DNA of 64,000 nt from DATFVA01 sp963771705 (GCA_963771705.1 CAVYUP010000012.1:1-64000), one strand, 5' to 3'; shown: positions 47,434-56,585, counted from the stretch's first letter. Notes: a model not told the origin generated them from the sequence alone. A program made the numbers and translations.

Positions 47434-48420
47434 TCACTTTTTTACAACTATTGCTTCAAGGTGTTTCAGTCCGGCCTGAGTTTTTTCATCACCGAGGGTT
47501 ATTGATGCCTGTTGAATTGAGGCAGCGAGGGACTTAAGGTGTTCAATTTTTTCCGGACTAATACCCTGGATGCTATTAATTTTTTCAAGAATCTGGTGAA
47601 CCGAACTAAAATTAGTTACGAGGGTTTCACTTAACTCGGTAGTTTTTTCAAGAATGGATTTATATGCTTCGAGATCTTTTACAGACATCTCAATTCCTTT
47701 TCCGCCGCCCGTGCTCTGACTCAATTGTTTAACGAGATTTCTTGAATTCTCTACCTGAATACGCGAGAAATATCTTTCCTTCATATCCTGCACATGAGTA
47801 ACCACGTTCTGAAACTCAACACCCAGCTGATCGAGGACCGGCTCAAATAATTTTCCAAGGGCGAGAACTATGAGGGCCTTAATTTCGAAAGGAACTGATA
47901 GTCCCAAAAATATTTCCTCACCAAGCTTGATACTAATAAGAAGAATTGCAGCGCCTATCAGAGGCAGGGCAGTTGAAATACTATCGATCACGCTTTCATA
48001 GGAAGTTATGATCCTGTCGATCGTCTCCGAAACAGGGCTTCTTAAAACTTCGATTTTCAGCTTATTATAAGTTAAGAACGCAAGGAAAGCAAAAAGAGCG
48101 TAAACTACCACAGGCATCCACCAGAAACTGAAGGGTTCAACAATTTCCTGTGCGGGCTGCCAGGTAGGGAAGAGAGCCTTTCCCAGTGTAATGGAAATAT
48201 TGCCGAGGATCGGCACATACGACAAATCAAGGAAAAAAGATAAAAGCAGAGCTACGAAAGAGATGATGGCAGGTTTTACGATAACAGAAAATCTAATTTT
48301 CCGTATAGCATTTTCCTTATAATTATCCAGCTCTTCTTCTAGTCCGTTCTTAGCATACAAATCAGGGCTGCCTGTCAGGATTTTATCGGAAGGCTTTTCG
48401 ATGGTTTCAGCTTTTAGCAT
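47434..48420 (-). CDS. Four-helix inner-membrane protein with coiled coil, GldL/MotA/ExbB-like candidate
   Basis: A 328-aa protein with membrane helices near residues 45-70, 100-120, 155-175 and 185-205 (for example VIVKPAIISFVALLLSFFL, and ISTALPLIGAAILLISIKLG with polar residues around it), then a C-terminal coiled coil (230-320, LEKTTELSETLVTNFSSVH). The C-terminal coiled coil resembles GldL; the four helices resemble MotA/ExbB more. With the following GldM-like gene it could form a proton- or sodium-driven stator. It is the first gene of the operon, with GAGGTG upstream of the ATG. Confidence 0.5.
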   Translation of the reverse strand: MLKAETIEKPSDKILTGSPDLYAKNGLEEELDNYKENAIRKIRFSVIVKPAIISFVALLLSFFLDLSYVPILGNISITLGKALFPTWQPAQEIVEPFSFWWMPVVVYALFAFLAFLTYNKLKIEVLRSPVSETIDRIITSYESVIDSISTALPLIGAAILLISIKLGEEIFLGLSVPFEIKALIVLALGKLFEPVLDQLGVEFQNVVTHVQDMKERYFSRIQVENSRNLVKQLSQSTGGGKGIEMSVKDLEAYKSILEKTTELSETLVTNFSSVHQILEKINSIQGISPEKIEHLKSLAASIQQASITLGDEKTQAGLKHLEAIVVKK

Positions 48421-48927
48421 CTAACACCTCTGGGTCTTAATTCATGAAAAAATAATTTAAAAACTTTAATTTCGGGCAATATTTTTATGGGTCCGGATTT
48501 TCGGTGTACTACTTTAAGACAATTATTATACCAATTTCTTAAAATACTATTATCTGCTCCCCTGATAACAGGGCAATAAAAAAAATCTTTAATGCGGATA
48601 GACGGATCCTCTAATAAAGAAATAAAACAACTCAATCAGTCGGGAAAGCTTATAAACTCAACTAAATTGATAAGATTTCGAAATAGTTCGGGAAAATATA
48701 ATAATAATTGTGAATTTAAAGATAGGAACGGGACAAAAAAGTATAGGCTTCCTTTCTTAATCACAAATTTGCTTACGTTTCATTTTTACTTTGAAAAAGT
48801 AAATTTTACTAAACAAATCTCAGGGCATAAATAACCCAACCCCGAAAAAAGTAAAACATGTGCGAAAATTCAAGAGTATAATTAGCCCGCGTTTAGTTAA
48901 ATTTAGGTTTACTTTAGAAAGGAATTA
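48421..48927. other. 507-bp divergent intergenic region, very AT-rich, no gene seen
   Basis: A frame at 48592-48834 has Asn/Lys/Phe-rich composition typical of chance in AT-rich DNA. A perfect 8-bp hairpin (TTTACTTT/AAAGTAAA, 48785-48803) is present. The last bases (AAAGGAATTA) are the ribosome binding site of the next gene. Confidence 0.5.
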
Positions 48928-50403
48928 ATGCTTATAAATCCCAGGCTGCTGGAAGTCAACACAAGAGTGTGGATAAAGAGATTCGGACGCGGTGCCCGGC
49001 TTCCGGATATAGATCAGCAGTTTATTGATGATCTTAATACAAAGGGGATTGAAATTTTATGGCTGATGGGGGTTTGGAAGACGAATCCCCGGCTGGCGGA
49101 AAGGTGCGGTTTCGGGATAGACCTTGTTCCTGCTTATGTGAAGGCATTAAGCGACTGGAAAAAGGAAGACGTAATCGGCTCGCCCTTCGCCATTGATGAC
49201 TACGTACCGGACCCGGGGCTGGGAACGGAAGATGACCTGCTGAAACTGAAGAGTCGTCTTAACGAAGCCGGTGTGAAACTATTCCTTGATTTTATACCGA
49301 ACCATTTCGGGGCAAACTCTCCTCTCATCAATTCACACCCCGAAATATTTTTTCAGACAGACAAAGAGGCTTTTAAGAAAGATCCTTATGCTTTCTTTAA
49401 ATATGATGGCGACAAGCCTTTATACCTCGTTCACGGAAGGGACCCTTTCTTTCCTCCGTGGACAGATACAGCACAGGTGAATTACTTTGAGCCTGCGGCT
49501 CGGGAGATAATGACAGAAAAGCTTTCTTACATCGCTTCGATCGCTGATGGAGTACGCTGCGATATGGCAATGCTCCCGTTAAACAATGTTTTTCAGAATA
49601 CCTGGATGGGTGTTCTGAACAAAACAGACTATAAAAAACCCGATGAAGAATTCTGGACCAGGGCGATCGCGAAAACCAAAGATAAGAACCCCGATTTTAT
49701 GTTTATGGCTGAGACTTACTGGGACCTTGAATGGCAGCTCCAGCAGCTGGGGTTTGACTACACTTATGACAAGCGACTTTACGACAGACTTTCGGAAGGT
49801 GATATTGCCGGAATTAAAGCCCACCTCCAGGCGGATAAAGCTTTCCAGTTGAAAAGCGTGCGCTTTATTGAGAACCATGATGAGGACAGGGCGATTTCAA
49901 GACTGGGCAGGTTTAAATGTCTGGCCGCCGCAGTTGTTATCAGCACAATACAAGGCGTTCGATTTTATTATGACGGACAGTTTGAAGGAAAAAAGACGAG
50001 GCTGCCTGTGCAGCTTGGGAGAGAGCCAGCTGAAAAACCATCTATAATGGTTCAGACCTACTATGAGAAGCTGTTGAAGTACACAGATGAAGAAATCTTC
50101 AGAACAGGTGAGTGGAAGCTTTTGAATCCTTTGAACGCGCATCCCGAGAATTTTACCTGTGATAACTTCCTTGCCTGGATGTGGAATCTTGACAATGACA
50201 TGAGAATTGTGGTAATAAATTATTCTCATTCAACCTCCCAGTGCCGTCTGAAACTTGATCTTCCGACCGAGAAGGAGGACGTCATTCTTAAGGACGTTCT
50301 GACGAGAGTTGTGTATAAACGTTCAGTAAAGGAGATCGGGGAACCCGGCTTATTCATCGAGCTTAAAGGCTACCAATCCCACATCTTCGAAGTTACGTTA
50401 TAA
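48928..50403 (+). CDS. GH13-family alpha-amylase-like glycosidase
   Basis: A 491-aa protein without a signal peptide, so intracellular. GH13 motifs in order are DFIPNHFG (about residue 120), VRCDMAML with the nucleophile Asp (about 210), FMAETYWD with the acid/base Glu (about 260), and FIENHDEDR (about 316). A C-terminal beta domain follows. The substrate within GH13 (starch, glycogen, trehalose or sucrose-type) cannot be fixed by eye. Confidence 0.88.
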   Translation: MLINPRLLEVNTRVWIKRFGRGARLPDIDQQFIDDLNTKGIEILWLMGVWKTNPRLAERCGFGIDLVPAYVKALSDWKKEDVIGSPFAIDDYVPDPGLGTEDDLLKLKSRLNEAGVKLFLDFIPNHFGANSPLINSHPEIFFQTDKEAFKKDPYAFFKYDGDKPLYLVHGRDPFFPPWTDTAQVNYFEPAAREIMTEKLSYIASIADGVRCDMAMLPLNNVFQNTWMGVLNKTDYKKPDEEFWTRAIAKTKDKNPDFMFMAETYWDLEWQLQQLGFDYTYDKRLYDRLSEGDIAGIKAHLQADKAFQLKSVRFIENHDEDRAISRLGRFKCLAAAVVISTIQGVRFYYDGQFEGKKTRLPVQLGREPAEKPSIMVQTYYEKLLKYTDEEIFRTGEWKLLNPLNAHPENFTCDNFLAWMWNLDNDMRIVVINYSHSTSQCRLKLDLPTEKEDVILKDVLTRVVYKRSVKEIGEPGLFIELKGYQSHIFEVTL

Positions 50404-50521
50404 CAAGCAACCCAGGCGATTTATTATAGGGTTCCTCCAATCAACCTCATCAAAACGGTATTAATCTTCCTTGGAAGTCTTTCGGAGGGACAGAAAAGAT
50501 ATTAGAAATACTTTTAAGGTA

Positions 50522-50573
50522 TTTGACAGAATGAAAAAAAACATTTATCTTTGTAAGTAAGTGATCACAAACT
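50522..50573 (+). promoter_or_regulatory. Bacteroidota-type promoter and overlapping operator of the TetR gene
   Basis: TTTG (50522-50525) and TATCTTTG (50546-50553) are 20 nt apart, a perfect match to the Bacteroidota -33/-7 consensus; the same bases also read as TTGACA-17-TATCTT. Directly after the -7 box, TGTAAGTAAGTGATCAC forms a probable operator that would block the promoter. A near-identical site lies ahead of the next gene. Confidence 0.7.
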
Positions 50574-50588
50574 ATTTAATATTGTAAA

Positions 50589-51179
50589 ATGTCCAGAGAA
50601 ACAACGAATATACGCCAGGAGCAAATAAAGAAAGTGGTTCTTGAAATTATAGCAGATGAGGGCTTACATAATCTCTCAACCAGAAACCTGGCAAAACGGA
50701 TAGGCTTTTCAGAGGGGGCTATCTTCCGTCATTTTACTTCTAAACGGGATATTATCAAAGGAATAATGGATGATGTTGCAAATGATTTAATAGGAGCATT
50801 AAAGAGTATTGCAAGCAGTCCCGCAAAGGCTGAAGAGAAGTTATTCACATATTTATGCCATAATGTGAAGTACCTAAAAGAGAACAGGGGCATTACCATT
50901 CTTTTGTTTTCGGAAGCAACTCATATGGGTGACAAGGAGCTTAAAGAAAAACTAAACAAGATCCTGGTGGAACAAAAGCAATTGATAATGAAGATGGTAA
51001 AGGATGGAATTAGAGAAGGTATCTGGAATAAAAAAGTAAATGCTGATGACATTGCAATGCTCTATATGGGTATTCCGATCACATTTAATATAGAATTGGT
51101 GCTAAATAAAAATGATTTAAATGTAAGAAGCTTTTGCAAGAGAATGTATTCTTTAATCTTGAAAGCATTGAAGAACTAA
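50589..51179 (+). CDS. TetR/AcrR-family transcriptional repressor
   Basis: A 196-aa regulator. The helix-turn-helix is at residues about 20-50: LHNLSTRNLAKRIGFSEGAI followed by FRHFTSKRDIIKGI. The C-terminal ligand domain is all helical. A matching operator-like sequence overlaps its own promoter and a second copy precedes the TSUP gene 64 nt downstream, so it likely represses itself and the three-gene operon that follows. The ligand is unknown; it might be a sulfur or other stress compound handled by the TSUP exporter. Confidence 0.9.
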   Translation: MSRETTNIRQEQIKKVVLEIIADEGLHNLSTRNLAKRIGFSEGAIFRHFTSKRDIIKGIMDDVANDLIGALKSIASSPAKAEEKLFTYLCHNVKYLKENRGITILLFSEATHMGDKELKEKLNKILVEQKQLIMKMVKDGIREGIWNKKVNADDIAMLYMGIPITFNIELVLNKNDLNVRSFCKRMYSLILKALKN

Positions 51180-51195
51180 AAAAATTTATTCAGTT

Positions 51196-51218
51196 ATGTA
51201 AGTAAATGATTACTTATT
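51196..51218 (+). promoter_or_regulatory. Second TetR operator-like site, ahead of the TSUP operon
   Basis: TGTAAGTAAATGATTAC differs from the first site by two bases (shared TGTAAGTAARTGATYAC). Around it AAGTAA-ATGA-TTACTT is a perfect inverted repeat, the usual shape of a TetR operator. Confidence 0.65.
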
Positions 51219-51243
51219 AGCAGAGAAAGATATTGATGTAAAA

Positions 51244-51993
51244 ATGTTATACTTAATTATTTCAATAATTATCCTGGCAGCTTCATTCTTGTTTTCTATG
51301 CTGGGATTAGGCGGGGCACTAATTTATGTACCCGTTTTAAAATGGGCAGGCTTCCCTTTAAAAGAAGTTGCAATTCCTTTAGCTCTGCTGCTTAACGGGA
51401 TTACCACTCTTATAGCATTAATAGCATATTTCAAGAATAAGCTGGTAGATGTTAAAGGCGGCCTGGCGATGACAATATCCGCATTCATTTTTGCACCTAT
51501 TGGAGCACTTGTATCCGATAAGCTTCCTGTCAATACACTATTAATCATTTTTTCAATTGCAGTTTTTGCTGCAGCCGGTAGAATGTTGTTTATGTCCCGT
51601 AGGCCTGAGCCAAAGGAGTATATGTCTTTCAAAAAGCGAGCAATTATCGGTGCAATTATCGGCAGCTTTGCGGGCTTTGCTGCAGGTCTTCTCGGGGTTG
51701 GGGGCGGTTTCATCATGGCTCCTCTTCTGATGTGGATGGGATATGAAACAAAAAAAGCTGCAGCCACTTCAGCTTTTGCAGTTACATTTTCTTCTTTCTC
51801 AGGATTTTTAGGCCATGCTGCCCAGGGTCATTTTAATTGGACATTAACGGTTTTTCTTACGATCGCAGTCGTATCAGGTGCATGGCTTGGGAGTAACTTT
51901 ATGGCCACAAAAGCAAAATCAAACAGGGTTAAGCAAATATTCGCTTTGGTTTTGTTTGCAATTGCAGTTAAAATAATTGTTGGTACTATTTAA
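51244..51993 (+). CDS. TSUP-family (TauE/SafE) anion exporter
   Basis: A 249-aa membrane protein with seven to eight helices in two repeated halves: SMLGLGGALIYVPVLKWAG and GLLGVGGGFIMAPLLMWMGY. TSUP proteins export sulfite, sulfoacetate, thiosulfate and related anions. It starts the operon under the second TetR site; the porin follows 17 nt later. Confidence 0.9.
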   Translation: MLYLIISIIILAASFLFSMLGLGGALIYVPVLKWAGFPLKEVAIPLALLLNGITTLIALIAYFKNKLVDVKGGLAMTISAFIFAPIGALVSDKLPVNTLLIIFSIAVFAAAGRMLFMSRRPEPKEYMSFKKRAIIGAIIGSFAGFAAGLLGVGGGFIMAPLLMWMGYETKKAAATSAFAVTFSSFSGFLGHAAQGHFNWTLTVFLTIAVVSGAWLGSNFMATKAKSNRVKQIFALVLFAIAVKIIVGTI

Positions 51994-52010
51994 TTGAAAG
52001 ACAATATAAA

Positions 52011-53009
52011 ATGTTGAAGAATAGGATGACTATTATCGGCGTTATCTCCTTATTTACCGTAATAAATTACAGTTCGATCGCACAACAAAAAGTAAACTGG
52101 AATGGTTATCTGCAATATCGTTTTACAGATGATTATCTGAATGAAACAAATTTTTCAATAAGAAGGGCAAAGTTTTGGGTTGATGGTTTACTTCCTGCCA
52201 GGGAAGGTGATTGGGGTTATAAGGTCCAGGCGATTTTTCATCAGCAAGTTAAGTTTCAATTTCTGCTTCAGGATGTTCTCATAAATTATAAAATAAATGA
52301 TTTTGCGGTTACGGCCGGTCAGTTTGTACCAAATTTCAGCTTACAAAGAAAAGAGCCGGATTACGCTATACCGCTTAATGAAAGAGCGGAAGTTGTTAAC
52401 GCGCTTGTTCCCGGCGCTGAAACCATGGCAAGAGATATTGGTGTTGAAGTAAAACTAGTAGATCACGAAACAGGATTGCTCAGCTTCGGTTTCTTTAACG
52501 GAAACGGCGCCAACAATGTTTCAGATCGGCGAAATTTCTTATATGTAAACCATGCGAATCTTAGACTTATTAATCATTCAGATTCTAAACTAGAATTAGG
52601 GTATAGTATTTCTTACAGAGATGCACACGGATTACAATTCAGCAAAATTTTCGGAAAGGATTTTTCTTTTACCGGAAATGATTTCCGCTTTGGGATTGAG
52701 GGAAAAATAAATATTGGCAGCTTTGAGTTTCAGTCTGAATACATTGAAGCTCATACAGGTAGTCGTAAAGCCCATGGTTATTATGCATTATGCGATTATC
52801 TGCTGGATTCAAAGAATTTAGTCACTCTTTCTATTGAAAAACTTAACGATTTAAATGACTCAACCGTTGACGATCCATGGTATACCCTGGGTTACTCTTA
52901 TCTTCTCAAAGGTGATAATATAAAGTTTACATTGAATAACAGGACTCAATTTTCATCCAGGAAAGCAATTTCATACACAACTTTACAATTACAATACTTC
53001 TTTAATTAA
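52011..53009 (+). CDS. OprO/OprP-like outer-membrane porin
   Basis: A 332-aa protein with a signal peptide (IIGVISLFTVINYSSIAQQ) followed by amphipathic strands; FSIRRAKFWVDGLLPAREGD and AVTAGQFVPNFSLQRKEPD resemble phosphate-selective porins O/P. It probably gives an anion a route over the outer membrane, matching the TSUP exporter ahead of it (17-nt gap). Substrate not predictable. Confidence 0.82.
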   Translation: MLKNRMTIIGVISLFTVINYSSIAQQKVNWNGYLQYRFTDDYLNETNFSIRRAKFWVDGLLPAREGDWGYKVQAIFHQQVKFQFLLQDVLINYKINDFAVTAGQFVPNFSLQRKEPDYAIPLNERAEVVNALVPGAETMARDIGVEVKLVDHETGLLSFGFFNGNGANNVSDRRNFLYVNHANLRLINHSDSKLELGYSISYRDAHGLQFSKIFGKDFSFTGNDFRFGIEGKINIGSFEFQSEYIEAHTGSRKAHGYYALCDYLLDSKNLVTLSIEKLNDLNDSTVDDPWYTLGYSYLLKGDNIKFTLNNRTQFSSRKAISYTTLQLQYFFN

Positions 53010-53026
53010 AAATCAGGAGAACTAAA

Positions 53027-53638
53027 ATGTCAAATATTAATCCAAAAGAATGGTTAGAATTCGGTCAAAAATTCCACGGGCATAAATGTCCTGCGATGCC
53101 TCTTGGGCTAAGAGTAGGTGCAGCCGCAATGAATAAACTTGGGGCCGAAAGGGCCAAAGACGGGCAGTTAATTGCTTTTGTTGATTTAGGTGAAGACCAT
53201 TGTGCTACCTGCTATGCAGATGGCTTGCAGGTTATAATGGGAACAACATTTGGCAAGGGCAACATCAAGAAAACTCACAAAGGCAAATGGGCGGTTACGC
53301 TGGTTGAGAGAGGATCGGGGAAAGCTGTCCGGGTGACACCAAAAGCAGAAGTAATGCTTCAAAACAAACAGTCAGATTTTTTCAAGCAGTATAGGGAAAA
53401 AGGAATTCCGGCGAGCACAGTTCCTAGTGAGGTTGTAGATCCTATCATTTCCAAAGTAATGAGTTCTCCACAGGAAATGCTGTTAGATGTTTCAGAGGTA
53501 TTCGATTACAAAGTAGAGCCAAAGAAAGACAGCTTTGCGAGCTTCGTCTGTGAAGATTGCGGCGAGATGACAGTTGAAGGTTATGGAAGGATTAAAGAGA
53601 GCAGACATGTTTGTATCGATTGCTCAGCTAAAGAATAA
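53027..53638 (+). CDS. FmdE-family protein with C-terminal zinc ribbon
   Basis: A 203-aa soluble protein. The FmdE domain shows FGQKFHGHKCPAMPLGLRVG and GEDHCATCYADGLQ, with Cys and His residues that bind metal. A zinc ribbon with CEDCG and CIDC ends the protein (about residues 170-203). FmdE domains occur in formylmethanofuran dehydrogenase subunits and in standalone proteins linked to Mo or other metals, but this organism shows no methanofuran genes here. It is the last gene of the TetR-linked operon; role unknown. Confidence 0.85.
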   Translation: MSNINPKEWLEFGQKFHGHKCPAMPLGLRVGAAAMNKLGAERAKDGQLIAFVDLGEDHCATCYADGLQVIMGTTFGKGNIKKTHKGKWAVTLVERGSGKAVRVTPKAEVMLQNKQSDFFKQYREKGIPASTVPSEVVDPIISKVMSSPQEMLLDVSEVFDYKVEPKKDSFASFVCEDCGEMTVEGYGRIKESRHVCIDCSAKE

Positions 53639-53700
53639 TTGAATATGGTTGTTCCGGGTTATTCGCGTAATATTCAGGGCAGCCACAATATTACTCTATC

Positions 53701-53750
53701 AAAATCATCTTCATTTGCCGGATTAAATTGACCAATTAGGATGATTTTTT
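53701..53750 (+). terminator. Candidate terminator after the FmdE gene
   Basis: AAAATCATC (53701-53709) pairs with GATGATTTT (53740-53748) and is followed by more T. The 9-bp stem has a long 30-nt loop, so confidence is modest. It sits 62 bp after the stop of the TSUP-porin-FmdE operon and before the radical SAM gene. Confidence 0.4.
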
Positions 53751-53788
53751 CTATGAAACCCGTTGAAATCTTTTATTATCTTTGCTGA

Positions 53789-54856
53789 ATGAGCAATACC
53801 AGAATACGAGGCAGAGGCGCGCAATTCAATCCCGGAAACAGGTTTGAAAAACTTTTGATTGAAGAATTTAAGCCTGATGAGATGGATTATTTTACAGAGC
53901 CCGAAAAAGAGAAAAAGATACAGACTCAATTCTTCCGCGATGATTCCAAATCTGTAATAGCCAAAAACGACAGCTACGATGTAGGGTTTGAATATTCGTT
54001 CAATCCTTACCGGGGATGCGAGCATGGATGCGTATACTGTTATGCCCGTCCCACGCATGAGTTCCTCGGATTCTCCGCAGGCACTGATTTTGAATCGAAG
54101 ATAATGATCAAAAAGGACGCCCCCAAACTCCTTGAAGCAGAGTTCAACAAGAAGAACTATAAACCCGATTTCATTATGTTCAGCGGGAACACAGACTGCT
54201 ACCAGCCTGTAGAAAGGCAGCTGGAAATAACCAGGGAAACACTTAAGGTCTGCCTGAAATACCGTAATCCCGTCTCAATAATTACCAAGAACGCGCTGAT
54301 TGAAAGGGATATTAATATACTTAAAGAAATGGCAGAACTGGAGCTTGTCTCCGTCTGTCTTTCGATTACCACCCTCGACAAAGACCTTGCCCGCAAAATG
54401 GAGCCGAGGACATCCTCTCCGGAAAGAAGACTGCAGGTTATAGAAAAATTTGCGAAGGAAAAAATTCCTGTTGGAGTTAACATAGCACCTGTCATTCCCG
54501 GATTAAACGATGAAGAAATTCCTTCCATCCTTAAGGAGGCATCGGCGAGAGGGGCATTATTCGCGGGGCATATAATGCTGCGTCTTCCTTACGCTGTTAA
54601 AGATCTTTTCATTCAATGGCTTAAAAACGAATTTCCGGACAGGGAGAAGAAGGTAATCAATAAAATAAAGCAGATGAGGGATGGGAAACTTAATGAATCT
54701 GAATTCGGTACAAGGTTCTCAGGAAAAGGCAAACTTGCAGAAACTATTCACTCTTTATTTGAATTAAGCTGCAAAAAGTACGGGTTGAACAGGAAAAAGA
54801 TAGTCCTGCGAAAAGATTTATTCAAAAAAGCAAATAACCAGTTAGAAATGTTTTAA
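53789..54856 (+). CDS. PA0069-family radical SAM protein
   Basis: A 355-aa enzyme with the radical SAM cluster motif CEHGCVYCYARPTHEFLG (about residues 78-95), preceded by FEYSFNPYRG. The family is distantly related to spore photoproduct lyase and has no known reaction. Length is normal. A small membrane protein follows 39 nt later. Confidence 0.92.
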   Translation: MSNTRIRGRGAQFNPGNRFEKLLIEEFKPDEMDYFTEPEKEKKIQTQFFRDDSKSVIAKNDSYDVGFEYSFNPYRGCEHGCVYCYARPTHEFLGFSAGTDFESKIMIKKDAPKLLEAEFNKKNYKPDFIMFSGNTDCYQPVERQLEITRETLKVCLKYRNPVSIITKNALIERDINILKEMAELELVSVCLSITTLDKDLARKMEPRTSSPERRLQVIEKFAKEKIPVGVNIAPVIPGLNDEEIPSILKEASARGALFAGHIMLRLPYAVKDLFIQWLKNEFPDREKKVINKIKQMRDGKLNESEFGTRFSGKGKLAETIHSLFELSCKKYGLNRKKIVLRKDLFKKANNQLEMF

Positions 54857-54895
54857 TTTTGAAACACTATTTCAATAATTTCATCTTATACTTAT

Positions 54896-55129
54896 ATGGC
54901 GCAGAAAAAAAATAAACAGAAACCAAGACAAATAGGAAAAACGCAGATAGATCAGAAAAAACCACTGATTGATCCAAGATACAAGAATACCGTATGGACT
55001 ATAGTCATCATCGTCATTCTTGTAATATTTTTTATAGTAAATAACACCCGGAGCGTGCCTGAACATGGTCCTTATCCGCCCGGTTTTAATCCTCAGAAAG
55101 CTGAGAAAATTTTACACGAGAATCAATAA
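54896..55129 (+). CDS. Small membrane protein of unknown function (77 aa)
   Basis: A basic N-terminus (about 30 residues, rich in Lys and Gln), one membrane helix (WTIVIIVILVIFFIV) and a Pro-rich outer tail (EHGPYPPGFNP). No family recognised. It precedes the thioredoxin-like lipoprotein gene by 17 nt on the same strand, so a joint role in the envelope is possible. Confidence 0.6.
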   Translation: MAQKKNKQKPRQIGKTQIDQKKPLIDPRYKNTVWTIVIIVILVIFFIVNNTRSVPEHGPYPPGFNPQKAEKILHENQ

Positions 55130-55146
55130 TCCAGAAGGAAAAAGGT

Positions 55147-55689
55147 ATGATAAAAGTATTAGCCTCAATAATAATATTATTTTATTCTGTAACGATTATA
55201 GGCTGTCAGAAAGACAACGAAGAAAAAATAAACAAGACTCCTGAAGACAACGCCACCATGCAGGATAACAGCAGCAAAGCACCCGATTTTACTCTTACTA
55301 ACATAAGCGGTGAGGATGTAAGCTTATCGGATTACAAGGGGAAAGTTGTTATTGTAGATTTCTGGGCAACCTGGTGTCCTCCCTGCAGAAAGGGAATCCC
55401 TGATCTTATTTCACTGCAGAATGAGTACAAGGATAAAGTTAAGGTTATTGGTATTTCACTCGACCGGGAAAACACCAAGGGAGGAGTTCCAGATTTCGTT
55501 GACCGTATGGGAATCAATTATCCCGTGGTTTATTTCAATGACAAAGTGATAAATGATTTCGGAGGAGTTAACGCGATTCCAACAACTTTTATTATCGATC
55601 AGAATGGAAATATTGTTAAAAAAGTAGTGGGACTCTATCCAAAGAGTGAATACGAAAATAAGATCAAAGAGCTGATTAACGAGGGATAG
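55147..55689 (+). CDS. TlpA/ResA-like thioredoxin lipoprotein
   Basis: A 180-aa exported redox protein. The signal ends at the lipobox TIIGC; the thioredoxin fold has FWATWCPPCRKGIPDL (CxxC about residue 77) and GVNAIPTTFIIDQNG with the cis-Pro. The TlpA/ResA type reduces disulfides of periplasmic proteins, for example apocytochrome c. An AGAAGGAAAAAGG site precedes the ATG. Confidence 0.9.
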   Translation: MIKVLASIIILFYSVTIIGCQKDNEEKINKTPEDNATMQDNSSKAPDFTLTNISGEDVSLSDYKGKVVIVDFWATWCPPCRKGIPDLISLQNEYKDKVKVIGISLDRENTKGGVPDFVDRMGINYPVVYFNDKVINDFGGVNAIPTTFIIDQNGNIVKKVVGLYPKSEYENKIKELINEG

Positions 55690-55821
55690 AAGAAAAGTAA
55701 AAAGGAAGAATAATGGGGGGCGAAGGGGAGTTGAAGGCAGAGAGCGAAGGGGCAGTGGGTTTTACAGTATAGAGCCCAGGAGGGGAACTGCGAGGAGAAA
55801 TTGGAGCAGATGCTTTTGATC

Positions 55822-56046
55822 TTACTTTTTGAACAGATAGATGATAAGGCTTATCAAAAGGCTTAGGAGTATAGAAGTTACGATAGGGAAATAGAAGGTG
55901 AAGTTTTTCTTCTTTATATAAATATCGCCCGGCAGCTTTCCAAGGAAGGGAATCTTATCGCCGAAAAAAAACAATAGTCCCAGTACGAGTATAAAAATAC
56001 CCGCATAAATCATTAATCTGCCTATCTGATGAAATTCAGGAACCAT
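55822..56046 (-). CDS. DUF2905-family small membrane protein
   Basis: A 74-aa protein with two helices, matching DUF2905: GRLMIYAGIFILVLGLLFFF, then IPFLGKLPGDIYIKKKNFTF with the conserved LPGDI. Widespread, function unknown. Confidence 0.88.
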   Translation of the reverse strand: MVPEFHQIGRLMIYAGIFILVLGLLFFFGDKIPFLGKLPGDIYIKKKNFTFYFPIVTSILLSLLISLIIYLFKK

Positions 56047-56177
56047 AATTTTTTATCAACTTTACCGGTTTAAATTTATTTATTTGAAAACAAAATTCAA
56101 CTATGTATGCTTATTGAATATCTACACAAAATTGGTGAATTATTCATATTTTAACATTCGAGATACAGAGAAATACT

Positions 56178-56585
56178 ATGGAAAATGAAAATAAACCAAG
56201 AATACTGATAACCGAAGATGATGCTGAGAACCAGCGTTTCCTCAAAATGTTCCTGCGCAGAAACTTTATAACCGATATTTGTGATTCGGAGGCTACTTTA
56301 TACGAAAACCTTGGAAATAATGCGTATGATGTGATACTAATGGACATCTCGCTTAAAGGTGAAAAAAACGGACTCGAACTGACGAAAGAGCTTAAAGCCA
56401 ATCCTAAATTCAAGAACATTCCGATTGTTTGTTTAACCGCCCATGCTTTCAGGGCAGATATCGAAAATGCAGTCAACGCAGGAGTGGATATATTTCTTAC
56501 AAAACCAGTAGACAATCACGTACTAATGCGTACGCTGCTTGACGCTGCAAAAAGATCCGAAGGTGATGATGAAGCTAAAGTTTAG
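56178..56585 (+). CDS. Stand-alone response regulator receiver protein
   Basis: A 135-aa CheY-like domain. The acid pocket is ILITEDD near residue 12, the phosphorylation Asp is in VILMDISLKGEKNG (about residue 56), and the conserved Lys is in IFLTKPVDN. No output domain and no kinase next to it. Its end overlaps the DoxX gene start by up to 20 nt. Confidence 0.9.
   Translation: MENENKPRILITEDDAENQRFLKMFLRRNFITDICDSEATLYENLGNNAYDVILMDISLKGEKNGLELTKELKANPKFKNIPIVCLTAHAFRADIENAVNAGVDIFLTKPVDNHVLMRTLLDAAKRSEGDDEAKV

Noticed and set aside
48592..48834. An 80-aa + strand gene
   Set aside because: Asn/Lys/Phe-rich composition is what chance gives in AT-rich DNA, and there is no ribosome binding site.
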